The position numbers and the translations under genes were made by a program. 10,184 nt of DNA from Candidatus Zipacnadia bacterium. GTDB taxonomy: Bacteria > Armatimonadota > UBA5377 > JALGUK01. Where the stretch lies: assembly GCA_029820875.1 (NCBI GenBank), contig JALGUK010000042.1:1-10184 (forward strand). Reading direction: 5' to 3'. Below, in pieces: positions 6,061 to 10,184 of this stretch. Each line of letters starts with the position of its first letter. Position 1 is the stretch's first letter. The notes under the pieces were generated by a model. It made no database searches, was not told the origin of the DNA, and worked only from the letters and a program-made list of their open reading frames with translations.

Positions 6061-7731
6061 CTACTCATCGAACTGTATCCCCTCCTTCGTCGCCCGGAAG
6101 AACTGGGCGCGGATGGACGAGCCCTCCCCCTCCTCGTAGTAGACCACGAGGATCCGCCCGTCCGGCATCTCCACCATGCTCGGGTACGCCCCGCCCACGG
6201 TGTCTATCTGCACGTTCTCGCTCCAGGTCTTGCCGAAGTCGAGGCTGTAGTGCACTGAGGTGCCGGGATTGCGGTGGGCCAGCAGCAGGATGTTCTCCAA
6301 GGTCAGCAGCAGGTAAGGGGCCTGCCCGAAGAAGCCGATGGGCTCGCTCTTGCTCCACGTCTTGCCGCCATCGTGGGAGATGGACTTCCACATCGTGTGC
6401 TCGCCGACGTTGGTGCGCATGATGCACAGCAGGTCACCATCGGGCAGCCGCACGATGTCCGGCTCGTCATTGTCGTCGTTGTCCGGGTCCACCATGCACG
6501 GGTCGCTCCACGTCTTCCCGTTGTCCTCCGAGAAGATCACCGCCGACCACGTCCGCAGAGGGTTGAGGAATTCCCGATAGATAGGCATAGTCAGCGTCCC
6601 GTCCGGCATCTGCCGAATGGGCGTGGAGCAAGCCCAATTGTCATTCGCAGTGGATTCAATCAGCTCCGGCTCAGACCATGTGTGGCCGTTGTCCGTGGAG
6701 CGCGAAAGCCATATCTCCTTGTAGGGATTGGGGTTGCCAGGCCTTGCGCTTGGGCCGCCGGCGTAGTAAGTGAACCAGTTCACGATGACCGTGCCGTCGG
6801 CGAGCTGGCAGATCGATGGGTCGCGGTCGTCCCAGGGAGTGTCCGCGACGATTTGCGGCGGCCCCCATGTCTTCCCGCTATCGGTGGAGCGGACACTGCA
6901 CACGCGCGCACCTTTCGGGAGAGCCTCGTTGGGATGGGAAACGTGGGCGTAGCCGGCATAGAAGACACAAAGCAGGTCGCCGTTTTGGAGTCTTACCACG
7001 TCCGGGAACGCCTCGTAGCCGCCGGCTCCTGCATCTTCACAGATAACCTGGTATTTACGCTGCAAGCTGATCATCTCCCAGGGCGTGTCGAGTGTCGCGG
7101 ACGTGCCGGAGACCGTGAAGTCGTCGAAGAGGACGTGGCCCTGCCCCGCGCGCAGCCCCACCTTCCCGGCGAGGAAGGTCTCATCCTGGGCCTCGAGCAC
7201 CAGCCTGTCGTCGAGGCTGATCGCGATGCGGGGGCCCTCGCACGTCACGCGCGCCTCATGCCACTCATCGGTGGAGATGGCAAGCGGGACCCGAGCGATG
7301 TCTCGCTCAGAGCCAACGGTCGGCTCCGTCTGGCGCTGGAGCAGAAGTTGCTGGTTGGCGGCGTCGAAGTGCGCCCAGTATTCCCTGAGCGAACTCGCCG
7401 AGCGGAATACGATCCCCGCGGCCTTGACTCCGCCCTCATCATTCAGAATCTTGAAGCGGACCGAGACGGCCACATCGCCGAATACCGGCTTGCGCAGGTA
7501 GGAGACGGTCCCGTCGAGGGTGCTATCTGTCTGCTCGTAGACCCCATCGCGGACAACCCAGGTATCGGTCTGCGGCTGCCAGGTGGGGGAGCCGTCGCTG
7601 CCGTTGGGATAGGCGCTGAAGTCGTCCGCGACCTCGAGTTCCGCGGCGGACGTGACGGCCAGCGAGAGCGGTGCCGGGATGATCGCCCACGGGACAGCCA
7701 ATGCCCACGCCAAGATGAGGACCCTACCCAA
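6061..7731 (-). CDS. Secreted LamG-like plus sialidase-type beta-propeller protein (copy 1)
   Basis: The 556-residue product starts at TTG 7731, with GGAGG (7745-7741) 9 nt upstream; it then opens with a good Sec signal peptide ([20 protein letters not shown], then SLAVTSAA before ELE). The longer open frame to 7893 would overlap the gntR gene and push the signal peptide inside. Residues 34-210 resemble a LamG/DUF1080 beta-sandwich ([11 protein letters not shown]...[10 protein letters not shown]...VSVRFKI...[10 protein letters not shown]...FDDFTVSGT). The rest is a propeller with five Asp boxes: RSTDSGKTW (281), RSTDNGHTW (344), FSEDNGKTW (400), ISHDGGKTW (451) and YSLDFGKTW (495). Blade strands such as [17 protein letters not shown] and [15 protein letters not shown] are typical of BNR/exo-sialidase family proteins. 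A FRIP motif is not visible, so the glycan target is open. The gene is 31 bp downstream of gntR, so it is probably the main regulated target. Confidence 0.88.
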   Translation of the reverse strand: MGRVLILAWALAVPWAIIPAPLSLAVTSAAELEVADDFSAYPNGSDGSPTWQPQTDTWVVRDGVYEQTDSTLDGTVSYLRKPVFGDVAVSVRFKILNDEGGVKAAGIVFRSASSLREYWAHFDAANQQLLLQRQTEPTVGSERDIARVPLAISTDEWHEARVTCEGPRIAISLDDRLVLEAQDETFLAGKVGLRAGQGHVLFDDFTVSGTSATLDTPWEMISLQRKYQVICEDAGAGGYEAFPDVVRLQNGDLLCVFYAGYAHVSHPNEALPKGARVCSVRSTDSGKTWGPPQIVADTPWDDRDPSICQLADGTVIVNWFTYYAGGPSARPGNPNPYKEIWLSRSTDNGHTWSEPELIESTANDNWACSTPIRQMPDGTLTMPIYREFLNPLRTWSAVIFSEDNGKTWSDPCMVDPDNDDNDEPDIVRLPDGDLLCIMRTNVGEHTMWKSISHDGGKTWSKSEPIGFFGQAPYLLLTLENILLLAHRNPGTSVHYSLDFGKTWSENVQIDTVGGAYPSMVEMPDGRILVVYYEEGEGSSIRAQFFRATKEGIQFDE

Positions 7732-7762
7732 AGCGCCCGACCTCCATTGCAAGGAGCGCTCT

Positions 7763-8452
7763 CTACGACACCGCGGCGACCGGCCGCATCTGGTTGGGCT
7801 CGGCCGCCAGTCGGGCCATCCGACGGTCAAACTTCGCCATGGCATCCTCAATGTGCTCGCGAACCAAGCGTTGAGCCCTACCAACATCCTCACCCAGCAG
7901 CGCCTCGACCATCTCGTCGTGCAGGCCCACCTCCCCCGCCGTCGTCTCGCTGGTCAGGAACCGATGGGCCGCACTGATAGTGAGGATCGCAGCCATCGAG
8001 CGCTCCAAGGCGCGCTCGAAGAGCGGAAGGCGCGCGCCGCGCAGAACCTGCGCGTGCACCTCGTGATCCACAACGGCGGCTGTCGCCCCGTCACCTGCTG
8101 CCGAAAGGGAGTTGAAGGTCTCATTGAGCTCCCGCAGCCGCTGCCTGTCGTCCGCTTTGGCATGTCGCACAAAAAGCGGCACGGCCTCGCACTCAAGCAC
8201 ACGCCGCAGCAGGAAAGCCTCGCGGACCTCCTCTGGCGTCCACTCCTTCACAAAGGCGCCCCACTTGGGTACGCGTACGACAAGGCCGTCTCGCTCAAGC
8301 CACCGGAGCGCCTCGACAACGGGCGTAGGGCTGACTCCCAGGCGCTTAGCGAGCGGACGCTGCGCAAGCTGAGTGCCCGGTTGGAACTCTCCGCGCAAGA
8401 TGAGAGAGCGTAGCTCGCGATGGACTTGTTCAGCCACAGTAGCGAGGTCCAC
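7763..8452 (-). CDS. GntR-family transcriptional regulator, FadR/FCD subfamily
   Basis: The 229-residue product has an N-terminal winged helix-turn-helix (residues 11-68: LILRGEFQPGTQLAQRPLAK, RLGVSPTPVVEALRWLERDG, then LVVRVPKWGAFV) and a C-terminal all-helical FCD ligand domain. All four expected FCD metal ligands are present: Asp129 and His133 (DHEVH), His178 (GLHDEM) and His200 (REHIEDAM). FCD regulators usually bind sugar acids or other carboxylates through this metal and leave DNA on binding. I chose GTG at 8452, which has GAGGTG 6 nt upstream; an earlier TTG at 8482 lies only about 13 nt past the predicted transcription start, inside the palindrome, and lacks a ribosome site. The stop is 31 bp before the sialidase-like gene, so they form an operon. 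A sigma70 promoter and a 19-bp palindrome lie immediately upstream, pointing to autorepression. Confidence 0.92.
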   Translation of the reverse strand: MDLATVAEQVHRELRSLILRGEFQPGTQLAQRPLAKRLGVSPTPVVEALRWLERDGLVVRVPKWGAFVKEWTPEEVREAFLLRRVLECEAVPLFVRHAKADDRQRLRELNETFNSLSAAGDGATAAVVDHEVHAQVLRGARLPLFERALERSMAAILTISAAHRFLTSETTAGEVGLHDEMVEALLGEDVGRAQRLVREHIEDAMAKFDRRMARLAAEPNQMRPVAAVS

Positions 8453-8468
8453 CAGAAGCACCTCGGTT

Positions 8469-8487
8469 TGCCATTGCTGCAATGGCA
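8469..8487. promoter_or_regulatory. Perfect 8-3-8 palindrome, probable GntR operator
   Basis: TGCCATTGCTGCAATGGCA is a perfect inverted repeat of 8-bp arms around CTG. It lies about 8-26 bp downstream of the predicted start of transcription and 17 bp upstream of the gntR GTG. Location and symmetry fit an autoregulatory GntR-family roadblock operator. I did not find a second full copy in the window; a CCATTGC half-site recurs at 7744-7750, at the ribosome site of the next gene. Confidence 0.6.
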
Positions 8488-8501
8488 GCTATTGCCTGAG
8501 G

Positions 8502-8530
8502 ATTCTATCATCCTTGTTTGTGCTTGTCAA
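8502..8530 (-). promoter_or_regulatory. Sigma70-type promoter of the gntR operon
   Basis: TTGACA (8530-8525) is followed after exactly 17 bp by TAGAAT (8507-8502), five of six consensus bases. The predicted start is near 8495, leaving a leader of about 43 nt to GTG 8452 that contains the palindrome. Confidence 0.75.
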
Positions 8531-8582
8531 GACCTCGGCGTTTGCTGACTTATCGGGACCAATTGAGACTGTTGCCAAAGAT

Positions 8583-8602
8583 ACCTCTGCACAAGCAGAG
8601 GT
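8583..8602. repeat. Perfect inverted repeat upstream of the gntR promoter
   Basis: ACCTCTGC and GCAGAGGT face each other across ACAA: 8-bp arms, 4-nt spacer. It lies 53 bp upstream of the -35 box. No T-tract follows on either strand. It could be a binding site for another regulator, a hairpin, or a relic of the insertion-sequence end. The rest of 8603-8753 shows nothing I can name. Confidence 0.45.
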
Positions 8603-8753
8603 GCGTCTTGGAGTTGTGGCAGGAACGACTTGTGTCTTTTGCGGGATTCAAGCGTCAACGTCCGGTCGTGTCTTGCGTCCGTTGAGCCCCTGTCCTTAGT
8701 CTTGGAATACCTTCAGAGGCTTACTTGTTTCTTCTTGCCCTCTCTCACCTCCT

Positions 8754-9197
8754 TCACGCGCCCGCCAGGGACAATGAGGCCTTTTGCCGAGGCGGCGGGC
8801 TGCCCAAGAGCCTGGCCATCCGCTTGCACTTGACCACCAGGCAAGTGAGCAGCGCCTGGATTGTCGCCTTCGCCAGACCCCAATATCCTGCCTTCCGCAG
8901 GCCGTGATATTTCTTCTGCTCGGCAAACTTACGCTCGATGCTTGGTCTCTCGCGTTGGCTTTTGGGATCCGCTTGCCCGATAATGTCTGCGTCGGTGCGA
9001 TTCTTCTTGATGATAATGCTCGAGCGCTGGCCGCGCTGTTTCAGCTTCTGGTGATTCAGGTCGCCCTGGCCTTCGATCTGGCGGTCGGAAAGGTCATAGA
9101 GAAATTGCAGGGACACAACTTTGAAAAGTACCACCGGGTCCCAGGAAGGCCGCCCGTTATCAGAGCAATAGCAATCGCTCACCAGTTCCTCCCTCAA
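8754..9197 (-). pseudogene. IS5/IS1182-like transposase remnant, catalytic core deleted
   Basis: The 147-residue frame begins with LVSDCYCSDNGRPSWDPVVL and FKVVSLQFLYDLSDRQIE, the N-terminal (DUF772-like) domain of IS1182-type transposases. Around residue 42-55 it jumps to the family's C-terminus: SQRERPSIERKFAEQKKYHG, LRKAGYWGLAKATIQALL and KCKRMARLL. Glu93 in ERKFAE fits the last residue of the DDE triad; the two catalytic Asp and about 250-300 residues between are missing. The first residues of the family (about 20-30) are also absent, and the TTG at 9197 is not a convincing start. The frame is still open, so a short product is possible, but it cannot transpose. It separates repA from the gntR operon and its 3' neighbour is the gntR promoter region. 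I found no clear terminal inverted repeats. Confidence 0.75.
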
Positions 9198-9212
9198 TTG
9201 TGGGTATTCTGC

Positions 9213-10184
9213 TCAGTCGTGCTTTTGCTCTAGCAGTCGGAGTAACTCCGTCTTCAGCATCCCCTGGTACGTCGCCCCGTCCTTGGGCAGAAGAGCGATG
9301 ACCTCATACTCCTGCGCGATGGTTTTCTCCGCCTTGGCTAGTAGTCGCTTCGCCTCTCTCTTAGGCAACTCCGCGAGGATCTCGGCAACAGTCCGGGGAT
9401 CTTCCCTTTGCTCTTGCGCCTGGCGATGGGCTGCCGGCTGTGCCCAGTCCTCCACGATGGACTTGACCAGTACTGCCGCTGGGTCCTTCGCTGAACGGTA
9501 TGGGAGGTAGGCGAGCTGGCGGAGGATCACATCCTCGTCGTGATCGCGTACAAGCTGCTTGGCCATCGTGGGGGAAACACCTGCTGCCTCCAGCTCCGCC
9601 ACCAGGTGCTTAGCCGGCTCCTGGATTCGCCGCGGCGGGCGTCCGAAGCGATAGCAAACGGTGACATCGCCCGCGGCACCAGCGTATTCGACGCCTTGGA
9701 GAAACCCTGCTTCGATGAGTTCCTGGTGTGCCGCTTCCAGCTTCTGCTTGAGCTGGGATGGGTAGTACGGTCGCCGGGTCAGCCCTACCTTGTCAAACGC
9801 TATCGTCTGCAGGTCAATCTGGAATGTATGCTTCCCGGTGAACCGCTGCTTGTCCAAGTAACGGAACAGCCGCCGGGCAATCCCGCTCCTGAGGCTGAAG
9901 TAGAAGGCCGTATCAAGCTTCTTGAGATAGCCCACTTGCAGCGAACGCCAGATAACCTCCGTCCACGTAACACAACTGAGTGGAAGCGTCTCCTGGCCCG
10001 CGCGCTTTCTGCCGGGTGCTTCATCGTATAGTGCAAAGGACTCGATTAAGTTGAATCCTACCGTGACGTAACGCTGGTGGCGATGGTCCCAGAAAGCTTT
10101 GTCAGCCTCAATGCTAAGACCAAGTAGCCTCTGTAATGCCTGACGTATCCGCTGGTAATAGTGGCGCGTGCGAGGCCAACCCAT
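9213..10184 (-). CDS. repA: Replication initiator protein A (RepA/RPA-like), 5' end outside window
   Basis: At least 323 residues are visible, open to the window edge; an ATG sits exactly at 10184, but the true start is probably further out. Residues 38-60 read RYVTVGFNLIESFALYDE and residues 74-165 carry WTEVIWRSLQVGYLKKLD, TAFYFSLRSGIARRLFRYLD and YYPSQLKQKLEAAHQELIEA, the winged-helix pattern of plasmid initiators in the replication initiator A family. The C-terminal part (MAKQLVRDHDEDVILRQLAY, LPYRSAKDPAAVLVKSIVED) matches the helical tail often attached to these proteins. The expected role is binding an iteron-type origin and loading the replicative helicase. The last residues (AKRLLAKAEKTIAQEYEVIA, then LLRLLEQKHD) look helical. 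It is followed after 15 bp by a transposase remnant. No iterons are visible in the window; an origin could lie upstream of the gene. Presence here suggests plasmid DNA or an integrated plasmid. Confidence 0.75.
   Translation of the reverse strand: MGWPRTRHYYQRIRQALQRLLGLSIEADKAFWDHRHQRYVTVGFNLIESFALYDEAPGRKRAGQETLPLSCVTWTEVIWRSLQVGYLKKLDTAFYFSLRSGIARRLFRYLDKQRFTGKHTFQIDLQTIAFDKVGLTRRPYYPSQLKQKLEAAHQELIEAGFLQGVEYAGAAGDVTVCYRFGRPPRRIQEPAKHLVAELEAAGVSPTMAKQLVRDHDEDVILRQLAYLPYRSAKDPAAVLVKSIVEDWAQPAAHRQAQEQREDPRTVAEILAELPKREAKRLLAKAEKTIAQEYEVIALLPKDGATYQGMLKTELLRLLEQKHD

Noticed and set aside
7744..7750. CCATTGC half-site at the ribosome site of the first sialidase-like gene as a second GntR operator
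   Set aside because: Only seven bases match and there is no symmetric partner.
6274..7977. Long plus-strand open frame of about 567 codons opposite the first sialidase-like gene
   Set aside because: It is antisense to a gene with signal peptide, five Asp boxes and a ribosome site; its own translation shows no domain pattern. It is a GC-bias shadow.
1..10184. CRISPR arrays, tRNA or rRNA genes
   Set aside because: No regularly spaced direct repeats, no recognised tRNA arms or rRNA sequence seen on either strand.

Overview
Overall character. All ten genes or gene remnants I can support lie on the minus strand. The DNA is GC-rich, and TTG or GTG start codons with good Shine-Dalgarno sites are frequent. 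The best taxonomic clue is a prepilin whose N-terminus ([20 protein letters not shown], then [13 protein letters not shown], then a CLSNAKQ...YIQDYD stretch) matches the pseudopilins that are multiplied in Armatimonadota and relatives. I therefore infer an uncultured armatimonadote-like bacterium. This rests on remembered family patterns, not on a search.

Layout, read in the direction of transcription (right to left). 10184-9213: a plasmid-type replication initiator of the RepA/RPA family, open at the window edge. 9200-8754: a transposase remnant (IS5/IS1182-like) that keeps its ends but has lost its catalytic core. 8530-8452: a near-consensus sigma70 promoter and a perfect 19-bp palindrome in front of a FadR-type GntR regulator (8452-7763). 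7731-6061: a secreted LamG-like/sialidase-type beta-propeller protein. 5996-5304: a type IV-like prepilin. 5303-4738: a chimeric, frameshifted wreck made of a glycosidase-like fragment and the 3' end of a third sialidase-like gene. 4684-3680: a Gfo/Idh/MocA oxidoreductase. 3655-1958: a second secreted LamG-like/sialidase protein, then a hairpin. 1872-1420: an IS1380-family remnant that again keeps N- and C-terminal coding ends without the core, fused in frame to the Ada-like zinc-binding tail of a host gene (to 1177). 1002-974: a second near-consensus promoter, driving a zinc-ribbon NYN nuclease (842-189), which overlaps the start of an HNH-like gene running off the left edge. Intervals 903-1176 and 8488-8753 hold only the regulatory features listed.

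How the parts work together. The central block looks like a small GntR-controlled glycan or sugar-acid catabolic cluster: two exported beta-propeller proteins, a cytoplasmic oxidoreductase and a surface pseudopilin. The GntR regulator probably represses its own promoter through the palindrome and, by read-through, the gene 31 bp downstream. Decayed transposases and pseudogenes around and inside the block mark it as a reshuffled accessory region. The left end is a separate unit: two putative nucleases (NYN and HNH), apparently translationally coupled, behind a leader RNA that can fold in two exclusive ways, one of which hides the TTG start codon. That leader is the most unusual thing in the window.
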